Position numbers and translations under genes: made by a program. Source: Fallopia convolvulus (Eukaryota > Streptophyta > Magnoliopsida > Caryophyllales > Polygonaceae). From it: a stretch of 64,000 nt of DNA. The notes below the pieces were generated by a model, which was not told the DNA's origin, did not search any database, and was given only the letters and a program-made list of their open reading frames with translations. Location of the stretch: assembly GCA_964016875.1 (NCBI GenBank), contig OZ024736.1:42378707-42442706 (forward strand), read 5' to 3'. Below are positions 25,298-36,290 of the stretch, piece by piece; position 1 is the first letter of the stretch; the number at the start of each line of letters is the position of its first letter.

Positions 25298-26143
25298 CGG
25301 ATATTTTACGTGATAATTTTAGGGTTCGACGTTATTCATTAGGTGTACCAAAGTTTGATGTAATTCACACGGTAACTTTCAAGTTAGTATGAAATTCACC
25401 ACGTATTCAAAAAAAATTAAAATTAATCTTTTCCCTAAACTTTAATTTCATAAAAAATAAATATAAAATTTTAAAATATAAAAACTAAATACGTACATCC
25501 ATTCTTGTGAAAGACTAATTTTTGCTTTTTTAATTATGAATCACTGGAATTCCTTCCTCGACGAAGAACAAAATCGATGTTGTAGGTCTAATCAAACATA
25601 TGACATGCATATAGTTACAAGTTGTCATCTGGGTATTGTTAATATATAGAGTAATGAATATGTTGAATTCATTGATCGTCTACGTACAACCTTCGGTTCC
25701 TCACTGTGCATTAGAACAAATTTGACTTGTAAAGCAAGCACAATTGAAAGAAGAACAATTTTGTACATTGAAAAGACCCTAAACACTAATTCATAAATCT
25801 CTAATCCAAATCACGATCTAATGCCAAAATAATTTTATAAGCCCAAATATTTTAAAAAGCACATCGTACCTCAGTTTGGATATTCATTTGCAGTGCGTAA
25901 TTAATCGTTAGAGATTAGGGTTGTTCGTGGCCGCCGGGATAAATGTACGTGTTTTGTTTTTTCTATTTTCTATTTTAAAATTTTAATTTCCTTTTTCTTA
26001 TAAATTGAAGTTAGGTTAATTTTAATTTTTCGGATACGGGGTGAATTTCGTACTAACCTGAAGGTTACTGTTATGAATTAGGTCAAACTTTGGTACACCT
26101 CATGAATAATGTCAAATCCTAGGGTTACCATGTAGAATTTCCG
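25298..26143. mobile_element. Non-autonomous MULE-type element with ~200-bp terminal inverted repeats
   Basis: The left arm (25298-~25500) and right arm (~25942-26143) are imperfect inverted repeats for about 200 bp. Both contain aggtgtaccaaagtttga (left) or its complement (right), and the outer ends are CGGATATTTTAC and gtagaatttccg. The element is flanked by a 9-bp direct repeat, atcatttaa (25289-25297) and atcatttga (26144-26152), 8 of 9 identical. Long arms and a 9-bp duplication are diagnostic of Mutator-like elements. The interior (~440 bp) shows no coding frame. Confidence 0.85.
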
Positions 26144-26591
26144 ATCATTTGAACTCTATCTATGACTTAATTATATATTAAAATTAAATTCGTCTCGATC
26201 GATCAATATATCTAGAACCATCAATACTTCTAACTTAATTTTGTCAAATATAAATTAAAAAAACTTATTGATCGACACATACACACGTACGGTCTAGAAA
26301 ATTAATCAACCGAGTATAAACACAGTAAATAACATGAAACCGAAACTATATAATATGCCCATCTGAAACCCTACCACGGCCACCCGATCCCAGGATTGAC
26401 AACTCTAAAATGCCCTTTAATTTACATCCATCAATATTCGCGACAACAATCTACACATTTTTCACTCAACATGCGTCCAATGATGCAATTACTACACGTA
26501 TAATTAATATTCCTTTATTACATATACATTTTAAGGTATAATAAGCTCATGTTCTAATTCTTGTATACGTTGTTATATAGGCGACCCTCAC

Positions 26592-26599
26592 TATAAATA
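26592..26599 (+). promoter_or_regulatory. TATA box of the ALMT gene
   Basis: tataaata lies in the context ctcactataaataagagg, 117 bases before the ATG at 26716. This fits a plant core promoter with an 80-90 base leader. Confidence 0.7.
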
Positions 26600-26715
26600 A
26601 GAGGCTTAGGATATAACTCTTTTCTCACAACCAACATCTTACTACCTATCGCTCTTTAATTATCTTCATCTTTCACTTTCTTACTCTATCTTGACAACAC
26701 TAGTACTGATCGATC

Positions 26716-29642
26716 ATGACAATGTGGTCCAAGCCCGAAATCGAAGCTCGTTCGTGGTCTGTGCTCAAGAACATTCAAGGCCGCTTTTGTGGCGCATATA
26801 AAAGCATAACAAAGCTTGCAAAGGATGATCCAAGAAGAGTAGTCCATTCTGTAAAAGTGGCACTTGCACTAACCCTAGTCTCCTTGTTCTACTACTTCCA
26901 ACCTCTCTACGATAGCTTCGGGGTCTCCGCCATGTGGGCTGTCATTACGGTTGTTGTCGTATTCGAGTTCTACGTCGGTATGTTCGTTAATCCGTTCGTT
27001 GTTTAACTAAGTTGCAAAATGTTAAGTAATTGATTTGGCCGGGGATGTATGTACAATATGTGGAGGTGCAACGCTAGGAAAGGGGCTGAACCGAGCACTT
27101 GCGACGCTGCTGGGAGGAGTGCTTGGAGTTGGGGCCCACCTTCTGGCGGGCCTATGCACCAAGACGGGCGAGCCCATTGTTATCGCCCTATTTGTTTTTC
27201 TTCAAGGTGTGTTGTGTTGTTAATTAGGCGTACTTAATTAATTAAAAAAATGATAAGAACCGGTCAAACCAAAATCGGATTGAAGCTATCTAGTATCTAG
27301 CTAGTCCAGTTATCAATACCGGGTTTTACCAAGTACCTCTAGTGATAATTGACACTAGGTCACTTAAGTATTTGTCCAGACATCTCGAGTTCGAGACTCT
27401 CTGACAGTGTGTAGACAATAGAGATACTTGGGAGGAGCAACACTCCTTACGGGATCCCACCCAACTCCGGTCCGGACGTAGACACAGAGTGCCGAACCGA
27501 GCGAAGCCCAACCCATCAGAAAAAAAAAATCAATACCGGGGTTTACCTTCAATTGCATATTTCCAATTCTATATATTCCTCTTAGAACCGGTTTGGTAGG
27601 GCGGGCTTAATTTTATAATTTGGAGGTTTTTTTGTGAGAATAAATTAAAGCTCTTCTTACATCTGGAATTTGATAAAAGAAAAACAAAGTCTAGTATATG
27701 TGTCTTTTTTTTTCTTCTACTTTTCCCTCAAAATACATAACTCAAAAGTAAACCGAATTTTCTGGTTCCTTTTGGATTCTATATTTGTTTTTAATTTTTC
27801 ATAAATTTTGATGACAAACCCATGCCATGTTTGGTTATATAAATGCAGCTGTAACTTGTACGTTTATAAGGTTCTTCCCGAAGATGAAGGCCAGATATGA
27901 CTACGGCTTGTTGGTGTTCATGCTGACATTCTGTATGATATCGATTGCTGGAGTTCGACAAGAAGCAATGACGGACGTGGCCCACATGAGGGTTGCCACC
28001 ATTGCCATTGGCGCCCTCGCTTCCCTCCTCGTGTCCGCCCTTGTTTGCCCCGTCTGGGCTGGACAAGATCTTCATAACTTGGTTGCACGCAACATCGAAA
28101 GCGTTGCCAACTACTTGGAAGGTACGTAATAAATGTTACTGATCGACTCACTTACTTATCAACCTAAGTGTAATCCTGCTTAATTAAAGCAATGGTGTGA
28201 GTGCGGAGATGTACGCATCATTATTCCGGAGAAGATGTTTTCGAAAGACCAGTAGACGACAAGAGCAAGACGAGAAAACTAGATTAGCTTTATGACACAA
28301 ATAACTGAATTTAATTAAAATGCACAACAAATTGAAGAAGCTGGGTTATATTTATCTCAAAGACATTGTATAAATGCAGCTAAAGAGCCATATAAACTAA
28401 GCATGTAAGTACTAATTGGTATATTTTCTTTTCTAGGTTTTGGAACCACATATTTTAACACATCCGACAGCAGGGGAAGCAATGATCATAAGTGCTCTTC
28501 CCTTTTGATGCAAGGATATAAATCTGTCCTAAACTCTAAAGGCACCGAGGAGACTTTAGTACGTATATCATCTTGTTTTGTATAATTCGCCTTACTTAGT
28601 CATCACATAGATCTTTAATTAATTACCTTGATGAGTGCCTTGCAGGCTAATTTTGCGTCATGGGAGCCGCCTCATGGAAAATTTAAGCTTCATCATCCAT
28701 GGACACATTACCTTAAACTAGGGGCACTTGCTCGAAAATGTTCATATCGCATAGACACTCTGAACGCCTATGTTAACTCTGAGATGCAGGTAAACATTAT
28801 CATAGCTAAGCTTACTAGCTATATGTTTTTACATTACATATATAACTTGTTATAATGGGTGCATTCCCATACTCATTGACTTTTATACACTGTTTTTGAG
28901 ATGGATTTAGTCCCTATATCAATTTTGGTGCATTCTAACTAAATTCAATTATTATTGTCACATAGTCGAATTTTAGTTTTTCTTGGGTCTATCAGCTGTA
29001 CCCCTTTCCCTTGGGCAGGGTCGCAGGGGTACCCCCATCATGACCCCCAAATTTCGCTGTAGCGGAGTCTCACTGGGTCAATGATGATGATATAACTTGT
29101 TATAATGTAAGTTTTCATATGGTTTGAATTTATTGCTCTAGGGGCCACTACAGATACAAGAAGAAATAGGCAGCTTTTGCATGAACATGAGCTTGGAATG
29201 TAGCAAGGCGCTCAAGCAAATAGCAACCGCTATCAAAGCAATGGCGTGTACCCGGACCAGCTCGATTGCGACCCACGTTGCACGTTCGAAAGAATCCATT
29301 GAGAAAATAAATACGTGGCTTGGGTCAGCCAAGATATTGCAACATGATGACAAGCAGCTTATGGGATTTGTACCGGTTGCAATTGTGGCTGTTTTGCTAG
29401 GAGGGATTGTTGAGTGTACAGAAGAGATAGCAGAGGAAGCAAATGAGATTGCGTCTTTGGCCAGGTTTGAGGAGGCTAAAGAGTTGTCGGGAAGTGGAAA
29501 TGAGGAGCTAATTTCCTCTGAGATTGTGAGTATAGGCTGCCCAGATCATGTTGTAATTGCAATTTCGGATCCTGAGTGCAATGCTGTTGAGGATTTGAGT
29601 GCTTTAGATTTAGAGATCAATGGCCAAAATGTTGAGGTGTAA
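26716..29642 (+). CDS. Aluminium-activated malate transporter (ALMT) family anion channel, 6 exons, 480 aa
   Basis: Membrane anion (malate) channel of the plant ALMT family; members act at the plasma membrane or tonoplast in Al tolerance, guard cells and ion balance. Exons: 26716-26977, 27066-27206, 27849-28121, 28437-28558, 28646-28789, 29142-29642; GT-AG introns with matching phases, 1,443 nt. The hydrophobic N-terminal half holds about six helices between residues 45 and 210 (VALALTLVSLFYYFQPLYDS, MWAVITVVVVFEF, GLNRALATLLGGVLGVGAHL, VRQEAMTDVAHMR). The ALMT hallmark WEP is at residues 272-274 in exon 5 (WEPPHGKFKLHHPW). The C-terminal domain is cytosolic and acidic. Introns 2 and 5 carry retroposon insertions; a TRIM lies 125 bp downstream. 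Length is normal. The exact ALMT clade is not assigned. Confidence 0.93.
27331..27528 (+). mobile_element. SINE-like retroposon in ALMT intron 2
   Basis: A 198-bp insert is flanked by a 19-bp direct repeat, atcaataccgggttttacc (27312-27330) and atcaataccggggtttacc (27529-27547), with one mismatch. It ends in a run of A. Near its start are a tRNA-like A-box (cctctagtgataa) and B-box (gagttcgagact), as in tRNA-derived plant SINEs. Orientation is the same as the gene. Confidence 0.85.
28858..29089 (+). mobile_element. Retroposon (SINE or truncated LINE) in ALMT intron 5
   Basis: A 232-bp insert is flanked by a perfect 18-bp direct repeat, atataacttgttataatg (28840-28857 and 29090-29107). Its 3' end is the simple repeat atgatgatg, as in some plant non-LTR elements. 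I do not see a clear tRNA promoter, so SINE versus 5'-truncated LINE is open. A pair of inverted segments (gtacccctttccc and gcaggggtaccccc) suggests a stem near the 3' end. Confidence 0.75.
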
Positions 29643-29766
29643 ATATCAAATGCTCAGGTATTGTGAAAGATGATCAGTGATATATGGAGGGTAATTAAGA
29701 ATGGAGAGATCGTTATCTTTATTTTAACCGACACTTTATGTTAAACAATTTTTCCCATACATGTTT

Positions 29767-30226
29767 ATGAAAGTCAGTGGCCTTAACAGAGAGATCTTGC
29801 ATATGTAAGTTCAACATAAGTTTTGGGTTTTCATCCTAAAACCATTTAACAATAAGAGGAGTAATTCAAGAGCTTATATATTAGGTATGTTTAGTCCTAA
29901 CTTTTAGATATAGGAAAAGGATTCTCAACACGTCCCCACATCTCAATCTCTTTATAACCAAACGCACCTCAAATAACGGGCGGGTAGCATCAACCACTAA
30001 ACTCAAGCCCAAAGAAACTAGGAAACGGGCCCAAGGCCAAACCTTGAGCTCTGATACCATGTGAAAGTTCGTGAGCCATAAGAGGTGGGTCGTACGTATG
30101 TAAGCCCAACACATGCCCAGTGGGATTTTATCCTAAAACCAATTGACAATAGAAGGAGTAACCCAAAAACTTATATAATAAGTATGTTTAGTCCCAACTT
30201 GTAGATGTGAAAAAGGATTCTTGACA
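29767..30226 (-). mobile_element. TRIM (miniature LTR retrotransposon), 460 bp
   Basis: Two direct repeats of about 165 bp (29767-29930 and 30060-30226) flank only 129 bp. On the minus strand the 5' LTR runs from TGTCAAGAATCC to CTTTCACA. It is followed at once by tggtatcagagctc (30046-30059), the tRNA-iMet primer-binding site. A purine-rich tract (aaagagattgagatgtgggg, 29934-29953) precedes the 3' LTR, TGTTGAGAATCC. A 5-bp duplication, tgttt, occurs on both sides (29762-29766 and 30227-30231). There is no coding capacity. All hallmarks of a complete TRIM are present. Confidence 0.88.
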
Positions 30227-30229
30227 TGT

Positions 30230-30655
30230 TTTACTTCATTTATTCTTATTTTTCTATTTTAAAACATTGTGAGCGAGCAATATATTATACATGCATCCGC
30301 CAATAGAAATACATGGTATTATGAAAAATTCAGGCTTAAATTTTGGTTTTGTGAGGCAATAACCACTTGTTTTAGTGGAATGAGGTGTTAGATCCTTAAG
30401 CGTTTGTCTAGTAGATTTCAAGTTAGAATCCCTAGAAAATGTATACAGAGAAAGTTAATTAGGAGGATTACCCTCACCAATGTACCTACTCAAAAAGAGT
30501 CTTCAATCCATATAGATTGTTTAGTTGTCAGCGTTGAGTTTGGAACCCTTGTGTTTGATAGTAAAACATCGATTCACCTTCAATTAATTATGATCCACCG
30601 GAATTTAAGATGTACATCTGCTATATAAGAGTATATATATCTAGTAAAAAAGATT
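30230..30655. other. Intergenic
   Basis: AT-rich; no gene or recognisable repeat. The open frame at 30404-30628 has no domain. Confidence 0.5.
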
Positions 30656-30659
30656 TGCA

Positions 30660-30765
30660 AATTTTTTTGGTATTTAGGAGACCTTATGCCATTACAGCAG
30701 AGAAGAAGGACTCGAACTCGTGAGCTAATAATTATAGACATCATTACCCACTAACTAGATTTGTT
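30660..30765 (-). mobile_element. SINE fragment (tRNA-like head)
   Basis: On the minus strand an A-box-like segment, ttagtgggtaatgatg, is followed about 25 bases later by the B-box gagttcgagtcc. This is the promoter arrangement of tRNA-derived SINEs. No tail or target duplication was identified. Confidence 0.5.
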
Positions 30766-31599
30766 AAGCTTAACGAAGATATGCAAATTGATGGTAAGAG
30801 TGAAAACATGTATATTTTTGTCAACCAAAATCGTATGACATTATGAATTGCCTCACTTTTTGTTGAAAAGCAAATTATTCGTTTTCGTTTATTGAGAATG
30901 GAATCCGATTTAGCATTCCATTTATATCATCCCTTATCTTTCAAGTTTCAACTACAAATGGACATCTTGTGTTTTTTAATAAGGATATAATTAGGGTGAT
31001 TCATTATCTAGAAGTGGATCACTCAAGTGCATATGATGAAATCCTGAATATCAGTAGCAGTTGTGAGGCCTACGACTCTCTGAGAGTGGGTAGCTTTCAC
31101 AAAGAAATCCGCCACTTTGCTGATCTCCCTTAAGATATGGTCGACTTGTAACAATCTGAATTGTTGAAGGTGAATTAGAATGTCGACCGTTATCATCTTG
31201 ATCATCCGCAATCGGTGCATTGGTCTTTGTGGCGTTATCGTCTTCAATCTAGATATTTAGATTCATCGATGGATGACATTCTTGATCCTTGCTCCAAGTC
31301 CTAAAACCTTTGTCATGATGATTGATTGGGTTCCACATCATATGTTGCTCCATGAAATATATTGGATTACTTTCGTTATTTCGGATAATGTATCTCCATG
31401 TTATACAAAGGGACATTCTATTCTTATGTACATCTTATCTCGAAGAATTTTTGTTTATAAGAAAAAAAAATTTACTCTCGCGGGAATCAAAATGGCCCAA
31501 AAACAACATACAAAAAAGTAGACTCATATCACATTCACATCAAGCAGATTTGATCTTACTCACTCTATGAAGTATTGAACATAACGGACTAAATTGCAA

Positions 31600-31773
31600 C
31601 ATTGTTCTAAGAATCTTGTCTATGCCTCGCCTAGGCGCTGGAAGGTCCAAGCTTGTTTAGCCTTTTAGTCCTTTCTAGGCGCCCATCTAAGACCGCCTAA
31701 GAAACCTTTCAGGTGTCTAGTCCCTAGACGTCCCCTCTCCGCCTAGGATCCGCCTAGCGTTTTTAGAACATTG
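31600..31773. mobile_element. hAT-like MITE
   Basis: The ends CATTGTTCTAA and ttagaacattg are inverted (10 of 11) and flanked by the direct repeat attgcaa (31593-31599 and 31774-31780). TIRs starting CA with a 7-8-bp duplication fit hAT elements. The interior is rich in cgcctagg and cctaggcg motifs that can fold. Confidence 0.6.
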
Positions 31774-31803
31774 ATTGCAAGTGTTGTTTGATCCCCTTCC
31801 TGA

Positions 31804-31997
31804 TGTTGATGTGTATAGGATATATGTTACTTAGCCTTTAACAATAGAATAGGTCTATTATAGATTTCTTAGTACGCTTTGCCTAAATAAGAAGAGGATT
31901 GTTCATTTAGTTGTAAGAGATATTGTTGTTGTATCTAGGAGAGTTTCCTTTATGAATTGAGTTTGATCTTGATCATGTTTTCATGGTATCAGAGCCA
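31804..31997 (+). repeat. Short copia-type LTR with primer-binding site
   Basis: A segment from TGTTGATGTG (31804) to gttttca (31983) is followed directly by tggtatcagagcc (31984-31996), the sequence complementary to initiator tRNA-Met that follows plant copia 5' LTRs. The start is tentative. No gag or pol follows; a LINE fragment begins about 35 bases later. Confidence 0.6.
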
Positions 31998-32030
31998 TAA
32001 GAGAATCAGATTCTCAGCTCAATTAAATGA

Positions 32031-32545
32031 TCATCCTTCAAAAGCTTTGATCATCCTCCAAATGAAGTAGCTCACTGCGCTGTAGCAAGTATTCCATAGG
32101 TGAAAAGCAATTCCCTTCTTGCGTTTGATCTTCTCCATGACCCTCAACCAATCCTCAAGTTTAGCCCATGAAAGTACTTTTTTGAGCACATCCTTGGAAA
32201 ACTTGCATTTGAACCTTAGGTGTTCATGTGTTTCCTGCACTTGATCTTCACACAAGACACATACCTCTTCCTGCACTAATCCCATGTCATTTAGTCTCTC
32301 TTTGGTAAAGACCCCTCTGTTTGATATCATCCAGATGATGAATGAGATTCTTGGAGTGTTGAGGATTGTTTTCAATCAAGGCTATTCCAATGAGATTTGA
32401 AATCTTTTTTGATTTCGTTGAATTCATTCAAGAAGTTTAAGTTTGACTTCAGATGTGGATATTCCATTCAGTTGCTGGCCCTTAGCTCTTAGACTGTCAT
32501 AGATGGTTCTCCAGACATATTTGCCTCCATTTAGTAGTTTGTTTT
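32031..32545 (-). pseudogene. LINE ORF2 C-terminal fragment (zf-RVT domain)
   Basis: The minus strand encodes the reverse-transcriptase zinc-binding domain of plant LINEs: KYVWRTIYDSLRAKGQQLNG (about 32480-32540), then FIIWMISNRGVFTKERL, EEVCVLCEDQVQETHEHLRF and KCKFSKDVL. The Cys-Cys-His-Cys pattern (CVLC...H..FKC) is intact, but a frameshift separates the two parts and there is no RT domain. Confidence 0.8.
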
Positions 32546-32659
32546 GTTTATAACTAAATATAAGATAGAGTTCATTTTGCAATCATATTGGTTCGTATTG
32601 ACTTTTATCTAAAACTATTTCAAAAATAATAATGGACAAAAATTATATTCATTTGAAGT

Positions 32660-32915
32660 ACAAGCAATAAGTAATTCATTTAAAACATAATACCAAAATT
32701 GCATCCCTACTAACTACTAAGAGCTCATATAGAGCTACGACTACTATAAATCGAATTGATTGGCTCAAAATCAGATCCAATCGTTCGAACAGGGGACCAA
32801 GACAAAGACAAATGTGAGCTCGATGATGCAACGTATGTTGATGACATGGGTGATGGACCGCTGGTCTGGATTAATTTAGATCAGAGCCATTGCAGTGTGA
32901 AGTTCGATGAGAGTG
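32660..32915 (+). pseudogene. Truncated NHL/LEA14-like pseudogene
   Basis: DNA similarity to the intact gene at 35565-36290 is clear. Matching blocks include gagctcatatagagctac against gagctcatcgagagctac, tggctcaaaatc in both, acgtatgttgatgac against acgtatgtcgacgat, and gtgtgaagttcgatg in both. It aligns with the middle of that gene (about 35890-36135) with small deletions, frameshifts and a stop. The 5' part (including the membrane segment) and the 3' end are absent. It is a decayed partial duplicate in the same orientation, 3 kb upstream of its relative. Confidence 0.82.
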
Positions 32916-32919
32916 AAAA

Positions 32920-35560
32920 AAATTGGAACAAGTAACAACTTGATTGAGATTAAGGCACAAAATAAGTGTTTGGTTAATAATAGCTCGTGAATTAGATGGA
33001 TGCATTTTTTCGGTGTACGTATTTGAGACCTCTTTTATTTTGATGGTTAAGTAAGAGTGATTAAGATTGGACTTTTTTTTTTCAACCAAAAAAAAAAAAA
33101 AAGATTGGACATTTTTATGATTTGTACAGAGAGAAAGGTGGGAATAGGATCAATTTTATAATTTTTGATAATTTATAAATTACAAATTATTTTATCAAAT
33201 ATTGCATAGCAGATATGTTTAAGGATGAAGAGATCTTATCTTAAATCTTAACTTAGACTTTATGCTTAAAATCTTTCTCCCATACGTATTTTGCTTTATT
33301 TATTCTGTTTTTTAAACATTGTGATCGAACAATACATTATACAATATACATACTTCCACCAATAAAAATAAAAATACAATAATTTATAAAATTCTAGAGT
33401 TAATAAAGGAAGTGATCGTCGGTGACACTGAGAAAGGGTGAGGACCGGAGTGAGGAAGAATGCAGAGTGGCAATGAAACATTGAAGTATTGAAGGAGCGT
33501 GATTGGAGTGAGGAAGATTACTGGTGTAGCAGCGAAGGAGAGTTATTGGCAGCAACACTGAGAAGATGATAGCGGAGACGCAAAGAAGACGACTAGCGAA
33601 ATGAAAGTGGTAGCTCCTATCACGTTTCCCTTGAAAGACTGTAGAACATAACACGATAGATGACATAATAAATAGTAGAATTTGGAGGGGACAATATTAG
33701 ATTGTTAGACTTGTTGGAGCTATTATAATATTATATATATAGGGTTGGGTTCTAGTAAGGAGGTAATTTAGTGTAAATAGTTAGGAGATATAAGAAGCGT
33801 TGGATGCAGGAAAATGAACGGTACTGATGTAATAATATTAATGATTTAAAAGAAAAAGAAAATTGCAATTGCGTAATTGACGGGATATGCGTTGTTGTTA
33901 ATTTGGAAAGAGATAAAGATATTGTTCATTTAGACGTGGAGAAGCAGCCAGTTTCTGAACTTGCGATTGAGGAACTACAGACGAAGAAACTTGCGAAAGA
34001 GATAATATCGATCTAGGGTTTTTATTTTATGATTGTCGTTAATAGTATTGATAGGTTTGACAGGTGATTCCCGTAAATTTTAATGCCGTAAGAAATAGGG
34101 ATTTATCACGGAAATTTGAAAATTCACAATTGTCGTGAATTTTAATGTAGCGTAAATTTGCATCTTATTATAAGTTGTTCATCAATTAATATAGAGTTGT
34201 TCATATCAATAAATAAATTGTTCATTAGGAAAATCTTCGTACATAGAAATAATTTCTTCATGGTCCAATGGATGAGTTATTTGTTCAACAAGTAATATAG
34301 AGTTGTTCAATATAACAAACAAATTGTTCATTTAAAAAAACTTCTTAAAAATATCTAATTTTTTCCTTGATAATTATATATATTAGGGTTATGTGCCTAA
34401 CCCACGCTTTGCTCCAGAAAAATAAATTGTATCAAAGTATTTCCTAACATAGCAACAACAAGCCTGAATAACAAAACTGAATCATGGAATCACTCAAGTA
34501 ATATTATTAGTTTTGATCGTCTAAAGATTAAGCCTATGTCAATGCTTCATGTAAAAACTTTAGCATTGTTAAAAATAAAGAACTTAAAGAGACAATTCGT
34601 TTGAAATTAAACTACTTATTATAGAAGGTGATAATTAAATAACGATCTTTTTAACTTATATCTAAGGACATAGGATAATAAACTTCTAAAAAAATAAAAT
34701 CTTAAATAGAAATTCATAAATCCTTAAAAAAAGTAAAATAAAATTTTTAAATAAATAAAATTAGTAAAAAAAATTCCAAAACCACCAATGACCTAAAATA
34801 TCCATTAAATACTATAAACTCACGAATTGTTAAATTAATGCTTATAAAAGTCTCGAATAATCTCGTGTATCACAAGTCTTTAATCTCAACTTTCAAGCCA
34901 TGCTGGAATTCATTACTTGGTGCATTTTTTTCAGTGGCCGGTGCATGTGTGGTAGTAACTACTCTATCGTGCAAAAGCTAGCTGGAGGAGTGCTGGACCA
35001 GCACCACTGTGTGTGAATTGTGAAATGCGTTTTCAATTTTAGGTACATAAATAACTAAATTCCATTTTCTTATCCTTCCACAGTTCCACCCTTTATTGCA
35101 CGAAAACGATATTCGTTGCTCTACTTTTTGCTTTCTAATTTTGTGCCTAATGAATCGACCAGCTTAAGTTTGTGGCTATGTTTAATTTTAAAGGCGGCGG
35201 CTTGTAAATATATATCAGCTATAAAGAAATTTGAATAAAAATATTTATATAAGATATAAAAATCTAAACAAAGAAAACCATTTATTTATCAGGAAAATAA
35301 TTATCTATATCAAAATAGCGTCAATAGAAGAAAGTGAGATAGGAAGGAATCCCACCCAAAAAGTTTAATTTCCTTTTTCTCACATCACCACCACCACCAC
35401 CACGTTCTCCGCCCCCCACTCCGCCACTCTCCCTTCCGTCTCGGCAATGTCCTTCCTCCTCCTCCTCCTCCTTCATCTTCTCCCAAATTGCCTCCATAAC
35501 CCTAACTAGTAACAACTAGTTCACCAATCCAAAATCCCCATTCCTCTCCCTCCAACGATC
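32920..35560. other. Intergenic upstream of the NHL gene
   Basis: AT-rich with no gene. It contains a 56-bp direct repeat pair (34172-34227 and 34278-34332). A pyrimidine-rich stretch with caccac and cctcct runs (35380-35475) precedes the NHL coding frame and probably marks its leader. Confidence 0.5.
34172..34332. repeat. Direct repeat pair, ~55 bp
   Basis: Two diverged copies share taatatagagttgttca and aaattgttcatt, with about 50 bp between them. The origin is unknown. Confidence 0.6.
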
Positions 35561-35564
35561 CGCT

Positions 35565-36290
35565 ATGAACAGCCACCAAAGCGCCGCCGCCAACGGCTAC
35601 CCGTACGCCGCCCAGCCGCCCCGCCCCGCTTACTACTATAACAACTACAACAACCACGACCAGGCCAACCCTAACGTCTACTACGACCAAGCCGCCTACG
35701 ACTCCCAGCGCGCCACCTTCTTCCGCCGCTTCGTCTCCGCCGTCATCGCCGTCCTCATCATCCTCGCCTCCATCCTTTTCATCGTCTGGCTCGTCCTCCG
35801 CCCTAGGGTTCCCGATTTCCGCCTCAATTCGCTCTCCGTTTCCCATCTCAATGCCACATCCGCCCCCGACTTCCAGATCTTCGGCAACTGGACCGCCGAG
35901 TTCACCGCTCTAAACCCTAACACCAAAATGCACGCCTACTACGAGCTCATCGAGAGCTACGTCTACTACAAATCGGATCTGCTGGCTCAAAATCGGCTCC
36001 CGCCGTTCGATCAGGCGACCAGGTCGGAGACGATTGTGAGCGCGACGATGGTCGCCGCGGAGACGTATGTCGACGATTGGGTGGTGAGCGGGATCAATTT
36101 GGACAGGAGCCATGGCAGTGTGAAGTTCGATGTGAGGATTGCTGCCGTCGTTCATTTCCAGGCCCGTGCTTGGAGGACCAGGAGAAGGTTGGTTAGGGTT
36201 TTCTGCGACGGTTTGCCGGTGGCGATGTCGTCAAAAGCTGGAAGCGGTTTGCTGACTGGTGGCGCCCGGAATTGCCTAGTGAGTCTCTGA
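35565..36290 (+). CDS. NDR1/HIN1-like (NHL, LEA-2 family) membrane protein, 241 aa
   Basis: Single-exon gene for a plant NHL protein; the family includes NDR1 and HIN1, plasma-membrane proteins linked to pathogen response and cell-wall adhesion. The N-terminal 50 residues are Tyr/Asn/Pro-rich and cytosolic (AYYYNNYNNHDQ). One membrane helix spans about 57-78 (VSAVIAVLIILASILFIVWL) and ends in the family motif VLRPRVPDF. The LEA-2 fold follows, with the NPN signature (ALNPNTKMHAYYE) near residue 125. The ATG at 35565 is the first in a pyrimidine-rich leader. Coding GC is far higher than the surroundings. A broken partial copy lies 3 kb upstream (32660-32915). Role beyond the family is not inferred. 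Confidence 0.88.
   Translation: MNSHQSAAANGYPYAAQPPRPAYYYNNYNNHDQANPNVYYDQAAYDSQRATFFRRFVSAVIAVLIILASILFIVWLVLRPRVPDFRLNSLSVSHLNATSAPDFQIFGNWTAEFTALNPNTKMHAYYELIESYVYYKSDLLAQNRLPPFDQATRSETIVSATMVAAETYVDDWVVSGINLDRSHGSVKFDVRIAAVVHFQARAWRTRRRLVRVFCDGLPVAMSSKAGSGLLTGGARNCLVSL

Noticed and set aside
27384..27400. gagttcgagact as part of a tRNA gene
   Set aside because: No cloverleaf can be formed; the box belongs to the SINE with flanking duplications.
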